A stretch of 64,000 nucleotides of DNA from QHXW01 sp963847515 (GTDB lineage Bacteria; Acidobacteriota; Terriglobia; Bryobacterales; Bryobacteraceae). The notes under the pieces were generated by a model, which had not been told where the DNA came from, did not search any database, and worked only from the letters and a program-made list of their open reading frames with translations. The stretch's first letter is position 1, and each line of letters starts with the position of its first letter. Shown here piece by piece: positions 19,046 to 27,348 of this stretch. A program made the translations under genes and the position numbers. The DNA lies in NCBI GenBank assembly GCA_963847515.1, contig CAWKAA010000005.1:496001-560000 (forward strand), in the 5' to 3' direction.

Positions 19046-20575
19046 TCATTGCGGTGGATTGGCTGTCTGGCCTTGCGGCGGTGGCGGCGGTGGCGGGGGA
19101 ATCGGTCCGGGCTGGGGAACAGGTTGTTGAGGCTGGTTCGGAACGGGCTGGTTCGGAACTGGCTGCTGCGGCTGGCCTGGCGTACCCGGTGTTGGCTGCG
19201 ACCCGAATCCGGAGCCAACGCTGCCGCCGAATCCCGAGCCGATCCCTCCTCCGCCGGAGTTGGCTGAACTCCCCGAAGCCCCGCTATTGCTCCCGAAACC
19301 GCCGGCTGCCCCCGCTTGTGCGCCGAAGCCCGGCTGGGCGCCGAATCCGGTGGGTCCGCCGCTCCCCGGTTGCATGCCAAACCCGCCAGGTTGCCCGACA
19401 CCAGGTGCGCCAATTCCCTGAGCCCCCTGTTGTGCGAGGCGAGGATCGCCCGTCCCCATCATTCCTCCCGCGCGCCCGGCTCCGGTGCGGTCCTTACTGA
19501 AATCGTAGATAAACTCCCACTCGTTGTATTTTTCGCGTTCGTTATAGATTTTGATGCTCGGCCTCTCGACTTTGCTGGCTACTCCGGCGATACCTCCGGT
19601 GCCCGCTAATCCGCCCCCGGCCAATCCGGTCGTTGCGATGTTACCTCCTGCGGTAGCTCCGGGTGTCGGTCTGGGCTGGCGGAGCAGATTGCCAATGAGA
19701 TCAGCCGGACTCACACCTGACTGATTGGGATTCGCGCCGGGATTATAGGCTCCAGGGTTGTTGCTTTGAGAAGGGTCATCCGGCTGCCCTACTCCTCCCG
19801 GTTGTCCGGGTGGAACGTAGGTATTGCCGAAAGTTTGTCCAGGAGGTGTCCTGCCCGGATAGGGGGGCTGATAGCCGTTAGGTGGCGCGCCCGGTTGAAC
19901 GCCGCCATCTGGAGGAATATAGGTACCAGGCGGCGCGCCCGGAATGGGCCCCGGCCCTGGTGACACGCCTGCCTGCCCAGGAACCAACCCTTGCTGGGTT
20001 GGATCGCCCGGCGTCTGGCCAGGGACAACACCAGAGGCGCTGGGATCGGTTCCAAGCTGCGGCTGACCGCCTTCACTGGGCCGCCGCGGAGGGCCGGCGG
20101 CGCCGCCGCGCGGGTTTTCGGGGAGGGCCGACCCAATCGCCGGGCCTTCTGTGATGAAGGTATTCGTATTGGCCGGCGGTTTATCATCCTTCTTAGGCTT
20201 CTGTGTGAGTGAATCGGTGAAAACGCCTCCGGGACCCACGTGGATCAGCCGCCACTCATCTTTGCCCGTTAGTGGATCCGGATAACGGCGTCGCAGAAAA
20301 CGGACGTTGTTGGTGTTCTCCAGTGCTTCGATGGATGGGGGATAGTTCTTGAATTTTCGAAAGTAGAGCTGAATCGCCCGTTTGTACTGCTCCCCGTGTT
20401 CAATCAGCACCTGCTCCTTGTTCCGCTGTTTCTCGAACGCCACGCGCGGCAACTCCACATACAGCATCACCGCGATCGCCGCGGCCATCGCAAAAATCAG
20501 CAATAGCGCGTAACCGGATTCGCGGTTTTTCGACGCGTCGCCGCGTCGGCGTGCGGCCGTGCCGGTGGACATCAT
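19046..20575 (-). CDS. GspG-like pseudopilin with long Gly/Pro/Gln low-complexity tail
   Basis: Residues 1-115 look like a pseudopilin: a short charged leader ending ESG, a hydrophobic helix YALLLIFAMAAAIAVMLY, a long helix, then KNYPPSIEALENTNN and PDPLTGKDEWRL as in GspG. Glu+5 is absent (Leu), as in some minor pilins. From ~120 to 509 it is low complexity (PGQ, PGG, GFG, NQP repeats), interrupted only by an ordered island VERPSIKIYNEREKYNEWEF near 340-360. It ends in an eight-proline run. Pseudopilins are normally 130-170 residues, so the tail is exceptional. It overlaps the previous gene by 4 bp and ends a tightly packed pilus-type operon. Confidence 0.8.
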   Translation of the reverse strand: MMSTGTAARRRGDASKNRESGYALLLIFAMAAAIAVMLYVELPRVAFEKQRNKEQVLIEHGEQYKRAIQLYFRKFKNYPPSIEALENTNNVRFLRRRYPDPLTGKDEWRLIHVGPGGVFTDSLTQKPKKDDKPPANTNTFITEGPAIGSALPENPRGGAAGPPRRPSEGGQPQLGTDPSASGVVPGQTPGDPTQQGLVPGQAGVSPGPGPIPGAPPGTYIPPDGGVQPGAPPNGYQPPYPGRTPPGQTFGNTYVPPGQPGGVGQPDDPSQSNNPGAYNPGANPNQSGVSPADLIGNLLRQPRPTPGATAGGNIATTGLAGGGLAGTGGIAGVASKVERPSIKIYNEREKYNEWEFIYDFSKDRTGAGRAGGMMGTGDPRLAQQGAQGIGAPGVGQPGGFGMQPGSGGPTGFGAQPGFGAQAGAAGGFGSNSGASGSSANSGGGGIGSGFGGSVGSGFGSQPTPGTPGQPQQPVPNQPVPNQPQQPVPQPGPIPPPPPPPPQGQTANPPQ

Positions 20576-21273
20576 CCCGCTGCTGCCTCCTCCGCCGCCA
20601 GAGGAAGCATCTGGGTGTGATTGAACTGCGTATCCTCCACTTCAACCGAGGATACCCCGATACGGACCACCTTATAGCGCTTCTTGATCAGGTCACCTTC
20701 CGCTGCCACGAAAATGTCATCCCCATCCAGGAAGAAGGCTCGCTTTCGTCCATCCGTCCGCAGCGCTGTATAGCCGTAATACTTCAAGGTGATGGCTGGA
20801 GGTGGTGGCGGCGCCGGCGGGCCCGGGTTCTCTCTGGCGCGTTCCTGCTCGATCTGCGCTTGAGTTTTCGGAATGATCTTCCGCGGCTCAATTACAGGTG
20901 TAAGTGGAGCCGCGGCGCCGAACACGAATAGGTTGCGTTCCGCTGGGGCAAGGTCCACGGCTTGGACCTTAGCCAGAAGATCGAGCCGCAGTCTCGGATC
21001 GATGGTACTCGTATCCACGCCACCTTTGCGCCTGTACGCTGGCCGAAACTCCTCCCTATTGGTTTTTCGGCCTCCGCCGGGCCGCATCGGCGTGGCTGCG
21101 TTCTGAGCCGCGGCCGCAACGGCCGAATCAGCTGCTGACTGCCGCGCCACCCGCGCTTCCACTGAAGCCCCGTTCGAGGGCGACGAGCCCAGGTTGCTAT
21201 ATAGAAGATACGCCGCAAGCCCGGTCAACCCGGCAAGAGCAGCGATTTTCTTGGGCTCGGCTCCAAACTTCAT
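20572..21273 (-). CDS. PilP/GspC-like pilus assembly protein
   Basis: The 233-residue protein has one N-terminal membrane helix (KIAALAGLTGLAAYLLYSNL), a disordered linker with a run of prolines, and a C-terminal beta domain (ITLKYYGYTALRTDGRKRAF, VVRIGVSSVEVEDTQFNHTQ) of the GspC/PilP homology-region type. PilP-like proteins link the inner-membrane platform to the secretin. It overlaps pilO by 4 bp (ATGA) and the pseudopilin by 4 bp. Family placement rests on position and fold pattern. Confidence 0.7.
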   Translation of the reverse strand: MKFGAEPKKIAALAGLTGLAAYLLYSNLGSSPSNGASVEARVARQSAADSAVAAAAQNAATPMRPGGGRKTNREEFRPAYRRKGGVDTSTIDPRLRLDLLAKVQAVDLAPAERNLFVFGAAAPLTPVIEPRKIIPKTQAQIEQERARENPGPPAPPPPPAITLKYYGYTALRTDGRKRAFFLDGDDIFVAAEGDLIKKRYKVVRIGVSSVEVEDTQFNHTQMLPLAAEEAAAG

Positions 21274-21851
21274 GACTTACCGCCTGCCTCCTGAATGAAG
21301 GTGTCCAGCTTGAGACCGACGCTTAATGCACCGTTGGCTTGTGGCGTGGCCTGCATACTTTCGATAATCAGCCGCGGCGATTTATCCAGCAGATTCACAA
21401 ATTTGGTTAGGCTCTGGTAGCTGCCTTCGTAATTTGCCGAGATGCTCAGCTGCTCGATCGTGTCGCTGCCTTCAACCGGATCGGGTGGCGCATACGCCGA
21501 TTCTTTCGGCTTCAACCCGGATTCGACCGCCAGTTTGTTGGCTTCGGCGAGCAGGGTGGAATAGGCTTTCCGCCGGCTGAGAATGTATTCCTCCAAAAAC
21601 TTATCGCCTTCCACCTTGGCCTGCTTTACCTTCAGTTCCACGTTACGGGTGCGTTCCAGATGCTTCAATCGCTGCGCCAGGTCCCTCTGCTTGCTTTCCA
21701 TTTGTTGCGCGAGATCTTCGGCCGAGCCACCCAACGGGTGATAAACGAAAACTGCTGCTGCCACATTCGCCGCCAGCAGGGCGCCCAGAACCGCGCGCAC
21801 CACTACGCGGCGGTCTTTCATTCCGGCGCGAAGGTCAAAGTTTTTGGGCAT
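21270..21851 (-). CDS. pilO: PilO-type inner-membrane pilus assembly protein
   Basis: The 193-residue bitopic protein has a short cytoplasmic N terminus, one helix (VVRAVLGALLAANVAAAVFV), a coiled-coil (QMESKQRDLAQRLKHLERTR) and a ferredoxin-like periplasmic domain (EQLSISANYEGSYQSLTKFV, NLLDKSPRLIIESMQ). This matches PilO/GspM. Its gene overlaps pilN by 17 bp. PilO pairs with PilN to form the alignment subcomplex. Confidence 0.82.
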   Translation of the reverse strand: MPKNFDLRAGMKDRRVVVRAVLGALLAANVAAAVFVYHPLGGSAEDLAQQMESKQRDLAQRLKHLERTRNVELKVKQAKVEGDKFLEEYILSRRKAYSTLLAEANKLAVESGLKPKESAYAPPDPVEGSDTIEQLSISANYEGSYQSLTKFVNLLDKSPRLIIESMQATPQANGALSVGLKLDTFIQEAGGKS

Positions 21852-22401
21852 AGTTTACGCTCACGCGGCAGCGGTAAAGAGGATCGCTCTGCGACGGCGG
21901 CACGGTGCCGTAAAGCGTGGTAGCGCCAAACACGTCAGAGGACTCGAAACGGGTAAGCGTTTCAATGACTGGCGGCAGCGAGTCCGATCCCAACGTCATT
22001 TCCAGATACACCTGGTTCTCCGAGACCACTTGCGGCCGAATGTTGATCAGCCGCACATTGGGCGGCAGAACCTTCTCGAGATCCGAAAAAACTTTGGTCC
22101 AGCTAATGCCCTTCCGGTACAGTAGCGCATTCAGAAATACGCTGCGCTCGAGTACTTCGGCGTTTTCCGGTTCGCGCAGTTCGGCGTCCAGACGCGACTG
22201 TTCTTTGGCTGTGCGTGCCACCTGCTGGTCCAGCCTTGCGATGACACGCCGCGTAACGGCCGAGCGGCGGTGATCGGCAACCGCAAATGAGATCAGCAAA
22301 ACCAAACACCCGATCATCAGCACGGCCACTGCCCCGGATGCCACCAGAATGGGCCGGTCTTTGCGGTACGGCTGCGTCGCGAGATTGACCGAAAACTTCA
22401 T
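21835..22401 (-). CDS. pilN: PilN-type pilus assembly protein
   Basis: The ATG at 22401 gives MKFSVNLATQPYRKDRPILV, the standard PilN start (the conserved NLA motif binds PilM). A longer open frame upstream is not native. One membrane helix (AVAVLMIGCLVLLISFAVAD), a coiled-coil and a C-terminal fimbrial-assembly domain (WTKVFSDLEKVLPPNVRLIN) follow. The start is one base after the pilM stop. Confidence 0.87.
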   Translation of the reverse strand: MKFSVNLATQPYRKDRPILVASGAVAVLMIGCLVLLISFAVADHRRSAVTRRVIARLDQQVARTAKEQSRLDAELREPENAEVLERSVFLNALLYRKGISWTKVFSDLEKVLPPNVRLINIRPQVVSENQVYLEMTLGSDSLPPVIETLTRFESSDVFGATTLYGTVPPSQSDPLYRCRVSVNYAQKL

Positions 22402-22402
22402 G

Positions 22403-23296
22403 CTATGCCGCCAGTGACTGCAGATAACCCGCCAGGCCCAGGCTATTTTCTCCTGCCACACCGGCGCCGGCCCGAACCAGATCTACCGGCAGATTGAGCT
22501 CTCGCGAAAACTGGTTTTGCGCCTCCACCGCCATCTCTCCAAACCCTGCAAGCAGCAGCTTCTCCGCCTTGACGCCTAAATTGTCTTCGGTGTACACGAA
22601 GGTCGGATACAGGTCAGACGCAATTTCTGGAATACCCGGGTTCGTCAGATCGAGCGATCGCACCAGCTTCAACACGCCCGAGCATAATACCAGGATAGTA
22701 AGGATGCGGCCGCTCCGTTTGGCCACCACCACCGTTCCGGTTTCTTGAATAAGCTCTAGCGATGCCAGCGCTGAGAGTGTGACGAATCCCGGCTCGATGG
22801 CGGCGGCGCGGAATGGCGCTTCATATCGTGAAATGATTTCAAGAGGCGCGACCGCCACCACCACGTCGATTTTTTTTCCATTTCCGCTGCCAATCTGGGC
22901 CTGATAACTCAGCATGGCGGACTCCACATCGTAGGGCACGCTTTTCTTCATCCGAAAGCGGACCAGCGAGAGCTGTTCCTTGGCGTCGGACGGGAAACTA
23001 TCGAAATCCAGAACCGCAACGCGCACGCAGGAATCCGGAAGAATCAGCGCGGCATCGCGCCGCTTGCGGTTACCATTGGGCGGAGCCATCGCCCGTACGG
23101 CGCCGGCCAGCTTGTCCGGATCGACGATGTTGTCCCGCAGCGGCGACACCGACAGCACACCGCTCTCGAGCGGCCGGAAGTCCAAATCCGGTTCCTTACC
23201 GGTTCGCGCCATGGCAATGCCGGCCTCCGAAAGTTCGAAGACCAATGCCGGCGGCGGATCCTTCCAGAGGGAAGTGAGCGAACGCAAGAGAGTCAT
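22403..23296 (-). CDS. pilM: PilM-type actin-fold pilus assembly ATPase
   Basis: The ATG at 23296 (MTLLRSLTSLWKDPPPALV) is preferred over a longer frame that would read through a heptad repeat. The 297-residue cytoplasmic protein shows the actin/FtsA-like order ALVFELSEAGIAMAR, DAALILPDSCVRVAVLDFDS, KKIDVVVAVAPLEIISRYEA, TVVVAKRSGRILTILVL and KLLLAGFGEMA. It is more divergent than proteobacterial PilM but syntenic with pilN and pilO. PilM nucleates the inner-membrane platform by binding the PilN N terminus. Confidence 0.82.
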   Translation of the reverse strand: MTLLRSLTSLWKDPPPALVFELSEAGIAMARTGKEPDLDFRPLESGVLSVSPLRDNIVDPDKLAGAVRAMAPPNGNRKRRDAALILPDSCVRVAVLDFDSFPSDAKEQLSLVRFRMKKSVPYDVESAMLSYQAQIGSGNGKKIDVVVAVAPLEIISRYEAPFRAAAIEPGFVTLSALASLELIQETGTVVVAKRSGRILTILVLCSGVLKLVRSLDLTNPGIPEIASDLYPTFVYTEDNLGVKAEKLLLAGFGEMAVEAQNQFSRELNLPVDLVRAGAGVAGENSLGLAGYLQSLAA

Positions 23297-23299
23297 TGC

Positions 23300-23380
23300 G
23301 GAAAACCAAAAGGCAAAAGTGAGGATGGCGAAGCCCACCTTCCTTTTGCCTTTTGCACTTTGCCTTTTGCCTTTTGCCTT
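23300..23380. repeat. TTTTGCC heptad array with inverted counterpart
   Basis: Between gspE and pilM, 23342-23380 reads as consecutive 7-mers of TTTGCCT type (TTTTGCC TTTTGCA CTTTGCC TTTTGCC TTTTGCC). The complementary GGCAAAA-like units occur at 23301-23320 (AAAACCA AAAGGCA AAAGTGA), so the transcript could fold into a long imperfect hairpin. It separates two genes of one operon and may modulate readthrough (inferred). Confidence 0.7.
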
Positions 23381-23389
23381 GGCATTTCC

Positions 23390-25012
23390 CTAGCCTTCAA
23401 TGAACGTAACTTTATTGATCTCTTTGAGCGTCGTGCTGGCTTGCTTCATCTTGAGGATTGCCGATTCCCGCAAAAACGTCATCCCTTCCTCGCGCGCCAG
23501 CCGCTTAATTTCAGATGTCGGCCGTTTTTCCAGAATCATGTCCCGGATGCGCTCGGTAAGGTCCAGCAACTCGTGGATGGCGGTACGCCCCCGGAAGCCG
23601 GTGCCACCGCACTCGAAGCAGCCCGTGCCTTCGTAGAACGGCATATCGCGCCACTCTGCCGGATTGAGCCCGCTTTCCACCAGGTACGAATCCGGATAAT
23701 GCACCTGCTTGCGGCAGAACTCGCAGATCACTCGCACCAGGCGCTGGGCCAGAATGCAATTCAGAGCTGAAACGAAATTGTAGGGCTCCACCCCCATATT
23801 CAGGAACCTTCCCAGCACGTCCAGCACGTTGTTGGCGTGGACCGTTGTAAACACCAGGTGTCCGGTGAGCGCCGAGTTGATGGCAATTTGCGCCGTCTCC
23901 TGATCGCGGATCTCGCCCACCATGATCTTGTCCGGGTCGTGCCGCAGAATGGAGCGCAGCCCGCGCGCGAACGTCAGCCCCTTTTTCTCGTTCACCGGAA
24001 TTTGCGTGATGCCCTTGATTTGATATTCGACGGGGTCTTCGATGGTAATAATCTTGTCCTCGTCGTTCTTGATTTCGGAAAGCGCCGCGTACAGCGTCGT
24101 GGTCTTGCCCGATCCGGTGGGGCCCGTCACCAGCACCATGCCGTACGGCTCCATGATATAGCGGCGAAACTTCACTAGATCGGCGTCTGAGAAGCCCACA
24201 ACTTCGAGCGAGAGCTTGGCAAATTTCTCACTCATCGATTCCTTATCCAGCACGCGAAGCACGGCATCCTCGCCATGGATCGTGGGCATGATGGACACGC
24301 GGAAGTCTATCAACCGGTTCTTGTAGCGCACGCGGAAGCGGCCGTCCTGGGGCACGCGCCGCTCGGCGATGTCCAGCTCGCTCATCACCTTGATACGCGA
24401 CAGAATGGTCGAGTGCCAGTCTTTCGCGATGGGCGGCATGGCGTAGTGCAGCACGCCGTCGATGCGGTACTTGATGGCTACTTCCTGATCGCGGGATTCA
24501 ATGTGAATGTCACTGGCGCGCCGTTCCAAGGCGTTAAAAATCGTGGTGTCTACCAGCTTGATCACCGGCGCGATGTCGCTATCCGATGCCGAGAGCTTAT
24601 CGATGGAGAGCGTTTCGTCACTGTCCCCCTCGTCGGCTACCACGTCCAGCGTGAACCCCTCGGTGACTTCCTCCAGGACGCGCTGGGATTGCTCGGTTTT
24701 CTTCAACAGCTCGGAAATCTGAGACAGCGTGGCGACCTTGACGCGCAGCTTCTTATTGAGCAGAAGCGCCAACTCGTCCATCATGTTGAGGTTGCGCGGA
24801 TCCGCCACCGCAATCTCGAGCAGGCCGTTCTCGGCGTGCATGGGGACAAAGTTGTAGCGGAACATCAGATCGACCGGGACGGACCGGAACAGCTCATGGT
24901 CGATCGCCGATTCGCGCAAATCGACGTATTCGCACCGGTACCGCGCCGCGACCGCCTTGGCATCGGCCGTTTCCGTGAGCGGGTCCAGAAGTTTCAGGCG
25001 TTCACTGCCCAT
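23390..25012 (-). CDS. Type II secretion/type IV pilus assembly ATPase (GspE/PilB)
   Basis: The 540-residue protein has a GspE N-terminal domain (~30-130), then the secretion ATPase domain with Asp-box-like RASDIHIESRDQEVAIKYRI, Walker A GPTGSGKTTT, Walker B-type IMVGEIRDQETAQIA and His box GHLVFTTVHANN. A zinc-binding four-cysteine motif follows (CEFCRK ... CFECGGTG). It powers pseudopilus assembly at the inner membrane. It heads the run of pilM-N-O-P-pseudopilin on the same strand. Length and motifs are canonical; GspE and PilB cannot be told apart from sequence alone. Confidence 0.94.
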   Translation of the reverse strand: MGSERLKLLDPLTETADAKAVAARYRCEYVDLRESAIDHELFRSVPVDLMFRYNFVPMHAENGLLEIAVADPRNLNMMDELALLLNKKLRVKVATLSQISELLKKTEQSQRVLEEVTEGFTLDVVADEGDSDETLSIDKLSASDSDIAPVIKLVDTTIFNALERRASDIHIESRDQEVAIKYRIDGVLHYAMPPIAKDWHSTILSRIKVMSELDIAERRVPQDGRFRVRYKNRLIDFRVSIMPTIHGEDAVLRVLDKESMSEKFAKLSLEVVGFSDADLVKFRRYIMEPYGMVLVTGPTGSGKTTTLYAALSEIKNDEDKIITIEDPVEYQIKGITQIPVNEKKGLTFARGLRSILRHDPDKIMVGEIRDQETAQIAINSALTGHLVFTTVHANNVLDVLGRFLNMGVEPYNFVSALNCILAQRLVRVICEFCRKQVHYPDSYLVESGLNPAEWRDMPFYEGTGCFECGGTGFRGRTAIHELLDLTERIRDMILEKRPTSEIKRLAREEGMTFLRESAILKMKQASTTLKEINKVTFIEG

Positions 25013-25105
25013 AAGTCATTGAAAAGGCGCAATCCGCCCTTCATCCTATTGACGCAAAACGAGGTGGAGGCGTGCAAGTGGTTTTCGGCGGGGTGGCCCG
25101 TTAAT

Positions 25106-25969
25106 TCAGCCCGCCACTACCTTCGATGGCGCCTCCGCCAGCTCCGCGCAGCGGCGCCGGTAGCCGGCCAGCCTCTCCTCTGCATCAGGCACCAGCTCGA
25201 ACCGCCGGCGCACCTCGCCTCTGGCGTGGTAAAGCAGTTCGCCATCCAGCTGATTCATTTTCTCGATCTGCTGGTAGATCCTGGTCCCCACCGCGTCGCG
25301 AAACGGCTCGGTATCTTTCGGACTGACATTCTGGCTGACATACTCCAGTTGAATCGACGGAAACGCAGGACACAGAAAATACTCCGCCGCTACCATGCCT
25401 TCATCGAACAGATCGACCACACTGATTACCGACATCTCCCGCACAATCTGTAGGGCCGCGCCCAGATCCGTCGAGTCCGGTGGCCGGGTGTACGCCGCGG
25501 CATTGGCCAGTGTGTTCACCTGCGCGTCGTTCACCATGTGCGGGTACTGGCGGATCAGAAGATCGAGGAACGATCGGAGATCCATCTCCTTAGCCCGCGC
25601 GCTCAAATCATCCACGGGCTCGGCGCGCCGGAAATGGTGGTAAACGGACCGCAGCCGTTCGAGCGGGTCTCTCAACACGCACAGATCGAATATGATTACT
25701 CCCGGCGCCACCGGTTTCGGGTACTTCACATGGTGGCTCGAAATCGCGGCTATCTCCGGATGGCTCGTTAGAAAGGCCGCCACGTCTTCGCCGCTCAAAA
25801 TGGAATTCGGGCCGGGGCCATGCAGCGTCGCAAACCGCTTTCCAAAAAAGCGCCGCATCGCATACTCGATCGTGCTGCCGGCATTTTTGAAGATGTGATA
25901 GTGCAGCAGGACGAAGCGGGCCGAGGACACCGGCGCGATGTATTCCTGGCCATCCGCGTTTTCCGGCAT
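25106..25969 (-). CDS. Sulfotransferase-family protein
   Basis: The 287-residue protein has the PAPS-binding signatures of the carbohydrate-type sulfotransferase fold: FVLLHYHIFKNAGSTIE (5'-phosphosulfate loop, here FKNAGST rather than PKTAGTT) and VLRDPLERLRSVYHHFR (3'-phosphate binding). Lys28-type and Arg/Ser residues of those motifs are present. It would transfer sulfate from PAPS to a sugar or surface polymer. It lies 93 bp upstream of gspE on the same strand, so it may be expressed with the pilus operon. The substrate is unknown. Confidence 0.78.
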   Translation of the reverse strand: MPENADGQEYIAPVSSARFVLLHYHIFKNAGSTIEYAMRRFFGKRFATLHGPGPNSILSGEDVAAFLTSHPEIAAISSHHVKYPKPVAPGVIIFDLCVLRDPLERLRSVYHHFRRAEPVDDLSARAKEMDLRSFLDLLIRQYPHMVNDAQVNTLANAAAYTRPPDSTDLGAALQIVREMSVISVVDLFDEGMVAAEYFLCPAFPSIQLEYVSQNVSPKDTEPFRDAVGTRIYQQIEKMNQLDGELLYHARGEVRRRFELVPDAEERLAGYRRRCAELAEAPSKVVAG

Positions 25970-26151
25970 ATGAAGTATACGAGTTTACCTGTGGAGCGCC
26001 TCACCGGCAACGGAACCTGAATTCGTACGTAACTCAGCAGCTCCACGCGGAAGTGCGCCGAGACCGGGGAGGATGTTTTGGCGATAACTGCCTTGAATCA
26101 CGAAGAGTTGAATGCCATGATTCTGTAAGGCTTTGGAGCCTTAAACGAATC

Positions 26152-27222
26152 ATGATCGAAACTAATATTGCGGAACTAGCAGCGAGTCTTTTGAGGCTTG
26201 AGGAACTCAAGGGATCTTATTCTGACGATCAAACGGGTGATGACCTGGAGTCGGAAGCGGTAAGCGTCCTCGCCAATGAAATTGAGTTTCTGCGTTGTGT
26301 TTGCTGGACCGCTGACTTCGACAATTCCATTCAGGCGATCAAAACTACCCAACGTTGGCTTAAGCCTGGCTACCATACCCGAACTGCTGGGCAGAGCGAA
26401 ATAACCCACGTGGTCGACGCTGTCTATCACGAGCTGGAGCAACGGAAGTTCTTCCATTTACCTACGGACCGGGCGAAGTATTTCGACCACGAAAAACTCT
26501 TTGGGGATGATGTCTATTCGGCATTCCCACCCGCGATACCTGATGTCCGAGAATCTGGAAATTGCCTAGCGATGGGACGAAACACGGCGGCGGTGTTTCA
26601 TTTAATGCGTTCCGTTGAATGGGGCCTCAGGGCGCTGTGTGGGCACTTAGGGCTCCATCAAGCCAGACGCTCTCGCAAGGGCGGCACGAGAGAATATATC
26701 CCTCTGGCATACGCCGACTGGGAAACGATGCTGAATCAGATTCACCCCAGGGTGGATGCAAGAATCAACAAGCTGAAGCGTGGAACGCAAAAGCAGACCG
26801 AGCAGGAGTTTTACTACCCTGTCCTACAGGACATTAGAGGTATACGTGATGCTTGGCGGAACCATGTCATGCACACGCGCGCTGAATACAATCCGACGGA
26901 AGCTGAGACAATCCTTAACCACGTCGAAAGGATCATGAGGACGCTAGCAACTCGTTTTGTGGCCACCACGCCCAAGGGCGTTTCTCATCCGAGAATTCTC
27001 TCAGCAAAGTATGGCCTTGGCGGCGTAAACTACCTTGACGTTACGCAGGTACTTCGTGGATATGTGAAAAACAGCATGGAAGTGTTCGCGTCCAATCACT
27101 TCTTCACTGATCCTTATCCGAACAAGGAGAAGCATCTTGTAGTTCAATATTCGATGCCGCCAAGCCGCGCCCAAAAAACAGTGACCATAAAGGAAGGCCA
27201 ACCGCTAATCTTTACAAAGTGA
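26152..27222 (+). CDS. HEPN-domain protein with DUF3395-like C-terminal domain
   Basis: I use the ATG at 26152 (MIETNIAELAASLLRLEELK); the frame runs open from 26053 but without coding character. The 356-residue protein is helical to ~270 and holds Arg236-Asn-x3-His241 in AWRNHVMHTR, the RNxxxH motif of HEPN ribonucleases, within a DUF4145-like context (RNTAAVFHLMRSVEWGLRAL). The C-terminal ~75 residues (ILSAKYGLGG, YLDVTQVLRGYV, KEKHLVVQYSMPP) resemble the DUF3395 domain. Base use is visibly more AT-rich than its neighbours, suggesting horizontal acquisition. No partner antitoxin is adjacent. A toxin or defence role is inferred. Confidence 0.65.
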   Translation: MIETNIAELAASLLRLEELKGSYSDDQTGDDLESEAVSVLANEIEFLRCVCWTADFDNSIQAIKTTQRWLKPGYHTRTAGQSEITHVVDAVYHELEQRKFFHLPTDRAKYFDHEKLFGDDVYSAFPPAIPDVRESGNCLAMGRNTAAVFHLMRSVEWGLRALCGHLGLHQARRSRKGGTREYIPLAYADWETMLNQIHPRVDARINKLKRGTQKQTEQEFYYPVLQDIRGIRDAWRNHVMHTRAEYNPTEAETILNHVERIMRTLATRFVATTPKGVSHPRILSAKYGLGGVNYLDVTQVLRGYVKNSMEVFASNHFFTDPYPNKEKHLVVQYSMPPSRAQKTVTIKEGQPLIFTK

Positions 27223-27231
27223 ATGTGATTT

Positions 27232-27266
27232 CTCGGCGTTCTTGGCGATCTCTGCGCCTCGGCGGT
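27232..27266. repeat. Nonamer repeat array (YTYKGCGNY)
   Basis: Four consecutive 9-mers, CTCGGCGTT CTTGGCGAT CTCTGCGCC and TCGGCGGT (last one short), follow the HEPN gene. Such nonamer arrays occur between genes in several soil phyla (general recollection). No gene overlaps it. Confidence 0.6.
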
Positions 27267-27348
27267 AATATTGGTCTTTTCGTTTGCCCGGTCATGAACG
27301 GATCAGGAACGGAACACCCTGCGAAACAGATCAAGTACAATCTGTCGC

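Noticed and set aside
19018..19413. N-terminal extension of the propeller-like gene to 19413
   Set aside because: It is antisense-free but low in coding character, lies in the 3' end of the pseudopilin gene, and a strong SD and signal peptide mark 19017 as the start.
24275..25453. 392-codon plus-strand frame opposite gspE
   Set aside because: Shadow of gspE and the sulfotransferase; the composition is not protein-like and no domain is visible.
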